Part shown: one piece after another, positions 31,067 through 38,284 of the stretch
Layout of the letters: each line of letters begins with the position of its first letter
Numbering within the stretch: position 1 is the stretch's first letter
Origin: Qipengyuania gaetbuli
Lineage (GTDB): Bacteria > Pseudomonadota > Alphaproteobacteria > Sphingomonadales > Sphingomonadaceae
DNA: 64,000 nt
Direction: 5' to 3'
NCBI RefSeq assembly: GCF_009827315.1
Contig: NZ_WTYF01000004.1
Span: 1,612,001 to 1,676,000 of the forward strand
Program-made: the position numbers and the translations under genes
The notes under the pieces: generated by a model
Database searches by the model: none
Told to the model about the DNA's origin: nothing
Seen by the model: the letters and a program-made list of their open reading frames with translations, nothing else

Positions 31067-34000
31067 TTAGCTGTCGATCGGGAAGGTCAGGGTGCGCCGG
31101 TAGCCAGTATCGACCACCTCACCAGAAATCGTCCCCGATAGCTGGCGGGCCGTAACCTCGAGCAGGCGCGTGCCGAAACCAACGCCGGTGTCGTTCTCTG
31201 ACACCACGCTGCTCTCTTCCCAGTCGATCCGCAGATTCTCGCCATCCCGTTCCCAGCGGACGTGAACCGCCCCGTCCTGGTCCCGCAACCCGCCATGCTT
31301 GGCCGCATTGGTCGCCCATTCGTGCAGGATGAGCGCCAGCGAAGTGAGCTTGGAAGTGGGCACTTCCACGTCCGGACCCTCGAAACCCATTTCCTGTTGG
31401 TTATGGGAGGGCGCCAGCACCGTATCGAGCAGTTCGCGCAAGGTAACCGACGGCCCGTCCGTCTGCCGCGAAGTCAGCGAATGCGACCGGCCGAGCGCAT
31501 GGATCCGGTCGCGCAGGTCTTCGGCGAAACTGTCGAGATCGGTCGCCTCGCGGCGCGAGATCGACACCATGGCTGCGATGATCGCAAACAGGTTCTTCAC
31601 GCGGTGGTTCATTTCGCGCAGCAGGATTTCGCGCTGGGCCAGCGTCTCGCGCTCGCTGGTGATATCGTAGGTGACGCCTATGAACTTGGCGCCCTCGCTG
31701 CTCATGATGCGGCGGCCAAGTCCGTGCAGGTAGCGGGTGCCACCGTCCTTCAGCGGAAGGGCGAAGACCTCGTCGTAATCGCTCTCGCCGTCCATCGCGC
31801 GGCGAAGCGCATTGTTGACCCGGTCGCGGTCCTCCGACGGCAGGCGGGCAAGGATCGGCTCCATGGTGTTGCCCTCGTCCTCGTCGAGATCGAGCAGCTC
31901 GCGCTCGGTCTTGTCGAGAACGGTCTTGTCCGAGGTAGGCTCGTATTCCCACACGCCGATCTTTGCGACTTCCAGCGCGAGGCGCAGGCGTTCGCGTTCC
32001 TCGCGCAGGTTCTGTTCCATCGACAGGGCTTCGGTCACATCGGTGAAAACTAGGGTGGCGCCATCGATGGCCCCGTCGATCTGGCGATAAGGGATGGCCC
32101 TGATGATATATTCGCGCGAACCGTCCTTCGACGACGCACGGTATTCTTCGGTCAGCCCTTGCTCTGCCGCAGCGCGGGTGAGCGCGACGAAATTGTCTTC
32201 GGCCAGACTTTTGGGCAACTGATCGATTGGGCGACCCAGATCGCGTTCGTCGATCCCGAATATCGCTTTCACTGCATCGGTGAAGCTGCGCAGATTGAGT
32301 TTCTCGTCCACCACCAGGACCATCAGCTGCGTGGAATCGACGAAATTCTTGAGGTCGGCGTTAGCGACGGTGACCTGGTCGACCTTGGTCTTCAGCTCGT
32401 CATTGACCGTAGTCAGCTCCTCATTGGTGGACTGGAGCTCCTCGTTCATCGACATCATTTCTTCGTTGGAGCTCTTCAGCTCCTCGTTGGTCGTTTCGAG
32501 CTCCTCGACCGTCGAGCGCAGGCGATGGCGCGTGGCTTGCAGCTCTTCCTCGAGGAACTGCAGCTGGCCGTCGCCGACCTCGAATTCGTCCAGCTCCTCG
32601 TCCGTGAACGGTTCCAGCGCACCGGTCTCGCGGATGACGATCAGGTAGCCGCCCGGCGCCACCGGTTCCACCAGCACCGATGCGGTAATCCGCCCGAATT
32701 CGGTACTGATCGCAAGGTCCCGCTTGATGATCCGGCCTTGCCCCTCCGACACCTGGCGCAACATCGGGCCGATGATTTCGCGCAGGCCCGGCCGGGCGAG
32801 CGTGGGAACGTGCACCGTGCGTTCGAGCCGGTCGGGGAATTCGAGATAGCGTCCGGCCGCTCCCCATTTCTGCAGCAGCGTGCCTTCGCCATCGACCAGG
32901 AAGGTTACCGGCGCATAGCGTTCGGCGATGCGCCGCAGCGCCGCCACTTCGGCCGAGCCCGACTGGATCGCGGTGCCACCTGCCATGCTGCTTTCGCGGC
33001 GGCGGACATAAGTCGGGGACTGGCCCCGCCCCATCTGCAAATTATAGTTGCTCTTGACGTTCCTGCGCCGGAACAGCCGCGCTCCCTGGTTGAGCGTTTC
33101 GAACAGGTCCTCGAACCGGCCGATACCTTCCGATGTCCCGAGGAAGAGGTAGCCGCTGTCGCGCAGGGAAAAATGGAACAGCGGCAGGACGTGCCGCTGC
33201 AGGTCCTCGTCGAAATAGATGAGGAGGTTGCGGCAGGAAATGAGGTCCACCTTGGAGAAGGGCGGATCGCGCACGACGTTGTGCAGGCTGAAGCGGACCA
33301 GGTCGCGGATTTGCGGTGTGACGGAAAAGGTGTCCGTTCCGCCGATGACATAGCGGTGCTGGTACTCGTTCGGAATGTCGACCAGCGCGGACACCGGATA
33401 AGTCGCACTGCGCGCGATATCGAGCATCTTGTCGTCGATATCGGTGGCGAAGATCTGCAGGTAGGGGCGCTTCTCGTACCGTCGCATCGCTTCGGCAAAA
33501 AGCATGGCGATCGAATAGGCTTCCTCGCCGCTGGAACAGCCCGGCACCCAGACACGCAGTTCCTGCCCGTCGCGCGACTTGCGCACCAGTTCGGAAATCA
33601 CGAGTGCGTTGAGCGCCTCGAAATCGTTCGCATCGCGGAAGAACTGCGTGACGTTGATCAGCAGGTCCTGGAACAGCGCCTGGCATTCATCGTCGTCGCT
33701 GCGCATCCGGGCGATGTATTGCCCCGCATCCTCGATCGAGAGGACCTGCATCCGGCGTGCCACGCGGCGCACCAGTGTCGAGCGCTTGTAGCGCGAAAAG
33801 TCATGCCCGACGGTTTCGCGCAGCACCTCGCACAATTCGTCCAGCCGGTCGGCGACTTCCTGGGCCTCGTCCTCCAGCCCGTCGTGCGAATGCCGGGAGA
33901 AGAATTCCCAGATGGCCCCGATCATGTCGGATGGCGGTGCGACGATATCGACGAGGCCGGTACCGATGGCCGAGACTGGCATCCCGTCATAGCGCGCCGT

Positions 34001-34471
34001 GTCCGGCTGCTGCGCCACGGCCAGGCCGCCATTTTCCTTGATAGCGCGCAGGCCGCGGCTGCCGTCGGCGCCCGTCCCCGAGAGGATGACGCATGCGGCC
34101 TTGTGCTGCCGATCCTGGGCGAGGCTGTCGAAGAAATCGTCGATCGGGCGGCGCTGGCCGCGGGGGTCGGCGAACTCGGTCAGCTCCAGCGTGTTGTCAT
34201 GGATAGCAAGCCCGTGCGCAGGCGGGATCACGTAAATGTGATCGGGTTCGAGCGCTTCGCCGCCTTCCGCCTGCGTCACTTTCATCTCGGTGTAGCGTTC
34301 GAGCAGCTGCGCCATCAGCGATTCGTGGGTCGGATCGAGATGCTGGACGACAACGAAAGACATGCCGGTATCGCCGCTATTTCCGGCGAAGAGTTCGCGA
34401 ATGGCCTCGAGCCCGCCTGCTGATGCGCCGATGGCGACGACCGGGGGCAGGCTGTCTTTCTCTTCGCTCAT
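31067..34471 (-). CDS. CheB-CheR-coiled coil-PAS-HWE histidine kinase fusion
   Basis: 1,134 aa in one chain. Residues 1-185 are a CheB methylesterase with Ser17 (GASAGG), His44 (QHLDP) and Asp136 (GTGADG), all intact, and no receiver domain. About 205-480 is a CheR methyltransferase starting at DFSRYKRSTLVRRVARRM. A long coiled coil of repeated NEEL/NEEM units follows around 640-710. Two PAS-like regions then lead to an HWE kinase: His956 in MNHRVKNLF, HEWATNAAKHGG near 1050, and the RIDWEES Trp-Glu near 1084. The pattern is known from alphaproteobacterial CheB/CheR-PAS kinases. The start overlaps the LOV gene's stop by one base (TGATG), so synthesis is coupled. No chemoreceptor, CheA or flagellar genes are near, so the methyl-transfer domains may act on another target. 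Confidence 0.93.
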   Translation of the reverse strand: MSEEKDSLPPVVAIGASAGGLEAIRELFAGNSGDTGMSFVVVQHLDPTHESLMAQLLERYTEMKVTQAEGGEALEPDHIYVIPPAHGLAIHDNTLELTEFADPRGQRRPIDDFFDSLAQDRQHKAACVILSGTGADGSRGLRAIKENGGLAVAQQPDTARYDGMPVSAIGTGLVDIVAPPSDMIGAIWEFFSRHSHDGLEDEAQEVADRLDELCEVLRETVGHDFSRYKRSTLVRRVARRMQVLSIEDAGQYIARMRSDDDECQALFQDLLINVTQFFRDANDFEALNALVISELVRKSRDGQELRVWVPGCSSGEEAYSIAMLFAEAMRRYEKRPYLQIFATDIDDKMLDIARSATYPVSALVDIPNEYQHRYVIGGTDTFSVTPQIRDLVRFSLHNVVRDPPFSKVDLISCRNLLIYFDEDLQRHVLPLFHFSLRDSGYLFLGTSEGIGRFEDLFETLNQGARLFRRRNVKSNYNLQMGRGQSPTYVRRRESSMAGGTAIQSGSAEVAALRRIAERYAPVTFLVDGEGTLLQKWGAAGRYLEFPDRLERTVHVPTLARPGLREIIGPMLRQVSEGQGRIIKRDLAISTEFGRITASVLVEPVAPGGYLIVIRETGALEPFTDEELDEFEVGDGQLQFLEEELQATRHRLRSTVEELETTNEELKSSNEEMMSMNEELQSTNEELTTVNDELKTKVDQVTVANADLKNFVDSTQLMVLVVDEKLNLRSFTDAVKAIFGIDERDLGRPIDQLPKSLAEDNFVALTRAAAEQGLTEEYRASSKDGSREYIIRAIPYRQIDGAIDGATLVFTDVTEALSMEQNLREERERLRLALEVAKIGVWEYEPTSDKTVLDKTERELLDLDEDEGNTMEPILARLPSEDRDRVNNALRRAMDGESDYDEVFALPLKDGGTRYLHGLGRRIMSSEGAKFIGVTYDITSERETLAQREILLREMNHRVKNLFAIIAAMVSISRREATDLDSFAEDLRDRIHALGRSHSLTSRQTDGPSVTLRELLDTVLAPSHNQQEMGFEGPDVEVPTSKLTSLALILHEWATNAAKHGGLRDQDGAVHVRWERDGENLRIDWEESSVVSENDTGVGFGTRLLEVTARQLSGTISGEVVDTGYRRTLTFPIDS

Positions 34472-35028
34472 CAGTCCCCCTTCAGCCCCGACATCCGCAG
34501 TTTCGCGATGATCGAGTGGCTCGATGCCAGCTGCTCGTAAGTACCGAGCATGACGATCCCCATCTCGCCGGCAATCGAACCGAGCTGGCGGATATCCTGT
34601 TTCAGCGCCGTTTCGTAGATTTGCAGGGCTTCTTCGCCGTGCCTTCTGATTTCGAACTGCGACCCGAATATGTAAGCGATTTCATTCCTGTATTGCAACT
34701 TGGTCATGTAGACGAGGTTGAGAAAGGGCGAACCGTCGGCCCTGACATTGGGCACGAGGAACTTGCCGTCCTCTATTCTGTCATTGGCGATGAAATCGCG
34801 CATCCGCTGGCGAACCGGACCGGCCCCGCCTGGCGGCTGCAGGAAGCGGCAATTGCGTCCGAGGCACAGCTCCGGCGCATACTGGGTTACCTGGCAGAAG
34901 GCTTCGTTGACCCCGATGAGCGGCGCGTCGGGCAGGCGCACGTCGGCCAGCGTCAGCGGCACCTTGCTGCGCTGCATCAGGTCACCGAACCCGGGCGCGG
35001 GTTCGCTGTCTTCCTTCCACCAGTACAT
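34471..35028 (-). CDS. short LOV-domain blue-light photoreceptor
   Basis: 185 aa. The flavin-adduct motif GRNCRFLQ is intact with Cys60. The FMN-contact residues are also present: Asn of NEAF, Asn of FLNLVYM and Gln of FGSQFEI. The domain should bind FMN and form a Cys-flavin adduct in blue light. The roughly 60-residue helical tail (EEALQIYETALKQDIRQLGSIAGEM...) has no kinase catalytic domain or HTH and may dimerise or dock onto the kinase. The ATG at 35028 is used, though a GTG at 35046 and longer forms are possible. A weak TTGTGA-N17-TAGGCT promoter lies at 35091-35063 on the minus strand. It is coupled to the kinase gene. Confidence 0.88.
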   Translation of the reverse strand: MYWWKEDSEPAPGFGDLMQRSKVPLTLADVRLPDAPLIGVNEAFCQVTQYAPELCLGRNCRFLQPPGGAGPVRQRMRDFIANDRIEDGKFLVPNVRADGSPFLNLVYMTKLQYRNEIAYIFGSQFEIRRHGEEALQIYETALKQDIRQLGSIAGEMGIVMLGTYEQLASSHSIIAKLRMSGLKGD

Positions 35029-35137
35029 AGAGCCCGACTCGCTCACTCCCCCTTGGCCCTGAAGCCTATGCAAGGCCCCGCGAATTCACAAGAAATCTCG
35101 CCAAAGCTGCCCGCCTGCGAAAAATTTGCCGGTCGAT

Positions 35138-35164
35138 GGATTAAGCGCGCACCGGCGTCCGTTT
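35138..35164 (+). promoter_or_regulatory. ECF-type promoter GGATTAA-N15-CGTTT (site 1)
   Basis: GGATTAA (35138-35144), 15 bases, CGTTT (35160-35164). It lies 50 bp upstream of the ATG of the 114-aa exported protein. Same boxes and spacing as sites at 36892 and 38201, and extended likeness to the latter (ATGGATTAAGCG; CCTTTC-A/G-AGCG after the -10). Attribution to the nearby ECF sigma factor is inference. Confidence 0.7.
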
Positions 35165-35214
35165 CCCTTTCAAGCGACCGGCATCGCCGTGCGCGCCAAA
35201 AGGAGAAACGACAC

Positions 35215-35559
35215 ATGAACAAGCTTGCCACCCTGCCGCTCTTCGCCCTCGGCCTCGCCACAGCCGCGACCGCCGCCGTGCCGATGCTGCACGAGGAACA
35301 GGTCGCCCGCGCCGAGGAAGCGCTGATCATCACCACGCCGATCGCCGGGATCGAGAACAGCCTGTGGTTCGATTACCGCATCGACATCACCGAGGCGCAG
35401 AAGGAGCTGACCAGCGACCTGCGCCGCGCCAGCGATATCGAGGACCGCCGTGATGCGTGGGAGGAATACGCCCACGAACTGAAGCACGAGCGGATCGACT
35501 ACATCGAGGAAATGGCCGAGCGCGGATACCGCATGGGCCAGGTCATCTTCGTCGACTGA
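35215..35559 (+). CDS. exported small hypothetical protein, putative ECF target
   Basis: 114 aa. Signal peptide MNKLATLPLFALGLATAATA. The mature part is strongly charged and helical (LTSDLRRASDIEDRRDAWEEYAHELKHERIDYIEEMAERG), then a short RMGQVIFVD tail. No Cys and no known family. AAAAGGAG sits ten bases before the ATG. The GGATTAA-N15-CGTTT site and a strong downstream terminator make it a monocistronic unit. A periplasmic stress or chaperone-like role would fit its control but is not shown. Confidence 0.8.
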   Translation: MNKLATLPLFALGLATAATAAVPMLHEEQVARAEEALIITTPIAGIENSLWFDYRIDITEAQKELTSDLRRASDIEDRRDAWEEYAHELKHERIDYIEEMAERGYRMGQVIFVD

Positions 35560-35610
35560 CCGACAGCAACGTCCCGGGCCGCGCCAGTCCCTCGGCGCGG
35601 CCATCCCCCG

Positions 35611-35648
35611 AAGGAAGGACCGGAAGACCCGCCGGTCCTTCCTTTTTT
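35611..35648 (+). terminator. intrinsic terminator
   Basis: A 13-bp perfect stem, AAGGAAGGACCGG (35611-35623) with CCGGTCCTTCCTT (35632-35644), loop of eight, then a T run to 35648. A second hairpin, GGCCGCGCC (35577-35585) with GGCGCGGCC (35594-35602), lies just before it. They end the small exported protein transcript and could also block the convergent anti-sigma message. Confidence 0.9.
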
Positions 35649-35691
35649 CGTGCGTGAATGGTGGAGGGGAGATGACCCGCCGGGCAGTAGC

Positions 35692-36390
35692 TCAACGCCA
35701 GCCCTGCTCGCGCGCTGCCTGCTCGCCCTGTGCATCGAGCGCCGGTCCCGCTGCCATCTCCTGTGCCAGGGCCAGGATCTCGGCATCGCCTGCGCCGGCC
35801 ATGCGGTAATCGGTCGAGGCGCCTTCGCTGCCCTCGCCAAGTGCCTCCAGCTTCCACCCCGCCTCGTCGCGGCAGGCAATCCCGCCGCCCGCGCTGGCGC
35901 TGAAGGCACGGCAATAGCGGCCTTCCTCGGTGCGGAACGACAGGAGCACGCGGGTTTCGTCTCCCGGCGACTGGTCGGCGACGAGCCGGTCGTCGAGCAC
36001 TCCGGCAAGCTGGGTGTCGGCATAGGCCGGTGCTTCGCTGCCCTGGCCCGGCAGGAACACCGCAAGCGCCAGCGATGCGGCAAGCGCCGGTCCGGCGATC
36101 CAGCCCCAGTGCGGCAGGCGCCGCCTGCTCTCGCGCCGCTCGCGGGCCGCGGCGAAGTCGACCACCTCGGCCGGTTGCGGCCGGGACAGCATGGCAGCCA
36201 GCCGGTCGGGCACGGGCTGGTCGAGGACAGGCGAATAATGGCCGGCCAGCATGGCCTTCAGCGATTTGTGCCGTGCCACCTGCTGCGCCAGTTCGGGATC
36301 GGCCTTAATCGCAGCGGCGACCTGCGCCTCGCGTTCGCCCGACAGTTCGCCATCGGCAAACGCGGCGATGTCTTCGGGGGTAATCGTCAC
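35692..36390 (-). CDS. membrane-bound anti-sigma factor
   Basis: 232 aa. The N-terminal helical anti-sigma domain (ITPEDIAAFADGELSGEREAQV...) lacks the zinc-binding HxxxCxxC. One membrane helix (WIAGPALAASLALAVFLPG) is followed by a periplasmic C-terminal region with two Cys (GRYCRAFS, GIACRDEAG) that could form a redox-sensitive disulphide. It follows the sigma gene with an ATGA overlap, the usual sigma/anti-sigma coupling. It is expected to hold the sigma factor at the membrane until an envelope signal releases it. The signal and release route are unknown. Confidence 0.85.
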   Translation of the reverse strand: MTITPEDIAAFADGELSGEREAQVAAAIKADPELAQQVARHKSLKAMLAGHYSPVLDQPVPDRLAAMLSRPQPAEVVDFAAARERRESRRRLPHWGWIAGPALAASLALAVFLPGQGSEAPAYADTQLAGVLDDRLVADQSPGDETRVLLSFRTEEGRYCRAFSASAGGGIACRDEAGWKLEALGEGSEGASTDYRMAGAGDAEILALAQEMAAGPALDAQGEQAAREQGWR

Positions 36391-36875
36391 GATGCTTCTC
36401 CGAGCATTGCCATCAGCGCGTCGCGGCCGCGCACGAGGCGGGAATTGAGCGTGCCGACCGGGCAGCCGACGATTTCGGCCGCCTCCTTGTAGGCATAGCC
36501 TTCGACCATCACGAGCAGCACGGCCTCGCGCTGGTCTTCCGGCAGTTTCTGCATGGCGCGATCGACGTTGGACAGTTCGACCGCGGCTTCCTGCGCGCCA
36601 TCGCCGCCGACGCCGACGCCGGCCTCCTCGGCCACGAAGGTCTGCAGGCTGCGCGTCGCCTTACGGCCCTCGTCGATCCAGATATTGCGCATGATCCGAT
36701 ACATCCAGCTGTCGAGCCGCGTGCCTTCTTCCCAGCGGGACCGGTTGGCCAGCGCGCGCTCAATGGTCATCTGGCAGAGATCGTCACCGTCGGACGGATT
36801 GCCGGACAGCCCGATTGCGAAACGGCGCAACCGGGGCAGCAGGGCCAGCAAGTCTTTCTCGAACGATGTGTTCAG
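36387..36875 (-). CDS. ECF sigma factor (RpoE-like)
   Basis: About 162 aa with sigma region 2 (LLPRLRRFAIGLSGNPSDGDDLCQMTIERAL, shown here in part; SWMYRIMRNIWIDEGRK for -10 recognition) and region 4 (LPEDQREAVLLVMVEGYAYKE, VGCPVGTLNSRLVRGRDAL helix-turn-helix). No ATG or GTG fits. The family-like N-terminus FEKDLLALLPRL runs upstream of the TTG at 36851, and a CTG at 36875 lies eight bases after GGAAGG, so CTG is the best start. A minus-strand GGATGAA-N15-CGTTT lies 20 bp upstream, suggesting autoregulation. Confidence 0.88.
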   Translation of the reverse strand: MNTSFEKDLLALLPRLRRFAIGLSGNPSDGDDLCQMTIERALANRSRWEEGTRLDSWMYRIMRNIWIDEGRKATRSLQTFVAEEAGVGVGGDGAQEAAVELSNVDRAMQKLPEDQREAVLLVMVEGYAYKEAAEIVGCPVGTLNSRLVRGRDALMAMLGEAS

Positions 36876-36891
36876 CGTCTCTGCCTTCCAG

Positions 36892-36918
36892 GGATTAAAC
36901 GGACGAGCGCGTGCGTTT
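36892..36918 (+). promoter_or_regulatory. ECF-type promoter GGATTAA-N15-CGTTT (site 2, toward the S8 protease)
   Basis: GGATTAA (36892-36898), 15 bases, CGTTT (36914-36918), 41 bp before the protease ATG. It overlaps the opposite-strand site at 36897-36923, so one 32-bp near-palindrome serves both directions. Confidence 0.7.
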
Positions 36919-36923
36919 CATCC
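36897..36923 (-). promoter_or_regulatory. ECF-type promoter GGATGAA-N15-CGTTT (site 3, toward the sigma gene)
   Basis: On the minus strand GGATGAA (36923-36917), 15 bases, CGTTT (36901-36897). One mismatch in the -35 relative to the other sites. Transcripts would begin near 36890, leaving a leader of about 15 bases that carries GGAAGG. Confidence 0.6.
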
Positions 36924-36959
36924 ATGCTTAATGCGTTTTAGTCGAAGAACGAGAGGACG

Positions 36960-38180
36960 ATGCGAGTTTTTTCCCTGCTTTGCGCCGTACTGGCACTGGT
37001 TACCGCGCCGCTGGCCGCGCAGGTCGCGCTGCCGCGTGTCCAGCTGCCGCAGGTGGGGCCGGTTGTGGGCGAAACGCTCGACACGCTCGACGAGGCGCGC
37101 GCCGGAGTGCAGCGCACGGTCGAACGGCTCGCGCGCGACCGCCTGCGCACGATAGACCGGCTGGTGCGCCGCAATGCCGATGCGATCGAGTACGATGCGG
37201 CAGGCGCACCCGCGCGGCGCGGCGAGCTGCTGGTGATGGACGTTTCCGCCAATGCACTCAGCCCGGCCCTGGAGGCAGGCTTTACCGTCCTTTCGCGCGA
37301 AGAGGTCGAGGGGCTGGATCTCTCGCTCATGCGCCTCGGCGTGCCCGAGGGGATGGACCTTGCAGAAGCGCAAGCGGCGCTCGCCCTCCTCCTGCCGCAG
37401 GCCCAGGTCAGCGCCGACAACCTCCACTTCCAGTCGGGCACCGGCAATGGCGCGGTGCTGGCCATCTCGGCGCAAGGTAGCGCGGGCAGCGCGGCGCCGG
37501 TCGGCATGATCGACGGCGCGCCCGGGCCTGCGGTAAAGGTCACGGAGACGCGCGGCTTTGCCGCTGGCGCGCCCTTCCCGAGCCACCACGGCAGCTCGGT
37601 TGCATCGCTGCTCGCCCATGCAGGCGCGGGCACGATCCGCGTGGCGGACGTGTACGGCACCGACAAGGCAGGCGGCAACGCGCTCGCCATGGCCAAGGGG
37701 CTGGGCTGGCTGGTTGCGCGCGGGAGCAAGGTGGTGACGATCAGCCTAGTAGGACCGCGCAATGCGGTGCTCGAACGGGCGATCGGCGCAGCCCAGCGCA
37801 AGGGCGTGGTGGTGGTCGCGGCGGTCGGCAATGACGGCCCGGCCGCCCCGCCCGCCTATCCGGCCTCCTACGACGGCGTGGTTGCCGTGACTGCGGTCGA
37901 CGGCAAGCGTCGCGCGCTGATCGAGGCGGGCCGCGCGCTCCATCTCGACTATGCCGCGCCGGGCGCAGACATCTACGGCCGCAATGCCAAGGGCAAGCGC
38001 ATCGGCCTGCGCGGTACGTCCTTTGCCACCCCGCTGGTCGCGGCCCGCCTGGCGCGGGCCTTGGCGCAGGGCCGCAGCTGGCGCGCCGCGCTCGATGCAG
38101 AGGCCGTGGACCTAGGACGCAAGGGCCATGACGACACCTATGGCAGGGGCCTTGTCTGCGGCGGTTGCACCGGACGCTGA
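36960..38180 (+). CDS. exported S8 (subtilisin-like) serine protease
   Basis: 406 aa. Signal peptide MRVFSLLCAVLALVTAPLAA. About 160 residues of helical N-terminal region follow, then a peptidase S8 domain with a complete set: Asp185 (GMIDGAPG), His210 (PSHHGSSVAS), oxyanion Asn291 (VGNDGP), Ser354 (GTSFATPLVAA). A CGGC pair near the end could bind metal or form a disulphide. It is divergent from the ECF sigma gene and shares the overlapping promoter site, so it is probably a target. It may cleave envelope proteins, possibly the anti-sigma factor, which is speculation. Confidence 0.9.
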   Translation: MRVFSLLCAVLALVTAPLAAQVALPRVQLPQVGPVVGETLDTLDEARAGVQRTVERLARDRLRTIDRLVRRNADAIEYDAAGAPARRGELLVMDVSANALSPALEAGFTVLSREEVEGLDLSLMRLGVPEGMDLAEAQAALALLLPQAQVSADNLHFQSGTGNGAVLAISAQGSAGSAAPVGMIDGAPGPAVKVTETRGFAAGAPFPSHHGSSVASLLAHAGAGTIRVADVYGTDKAGGNALAMAKGLGWLVARGSKVVTISLVGPRNAVLERAIGAAQRKGVVVVAAVGNDGPAAPPAYPASYDGVVAVTAVDGKRRALIEAGRALHLDYAAPGADIYGRNAKGKRIGLRGTSFATPLVAARLARALAQGRSWRAALDAEAVDLGRKGHDDTYGRGLVCGGCTGR

Positions 38181-38200
38181 AATTTTTTTCGCGCTTTTAT

Positions 38201-38227
38201 GGATTAAGCGCCGCAGCCCACCCGTTT
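38201..38227 (+). promoter_or_regulatory. ECF-type promoter GGATTAA-N15-CGTTT (site 4)
   Basis: GGATTAA (38201-38207), 15 bases, CGTTT (38223-38227), 57 bp upstream of the next ATG. Its flanks match site 1 beyond the boxes. Confidence 0.7.
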
Positions 38228-38284
38228 TCCTTTCGAGCGGATGCACCGACCCCCTTCGCATCCGCAGATCGAAAGGAACTGACG

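Noticed and set aside
32159..34423. 754-aa open frame antisense to the HWE kinase
   Set aside because: The kinase frame has intact CheB, CheR and HWE motifs; the antisense frame has none.
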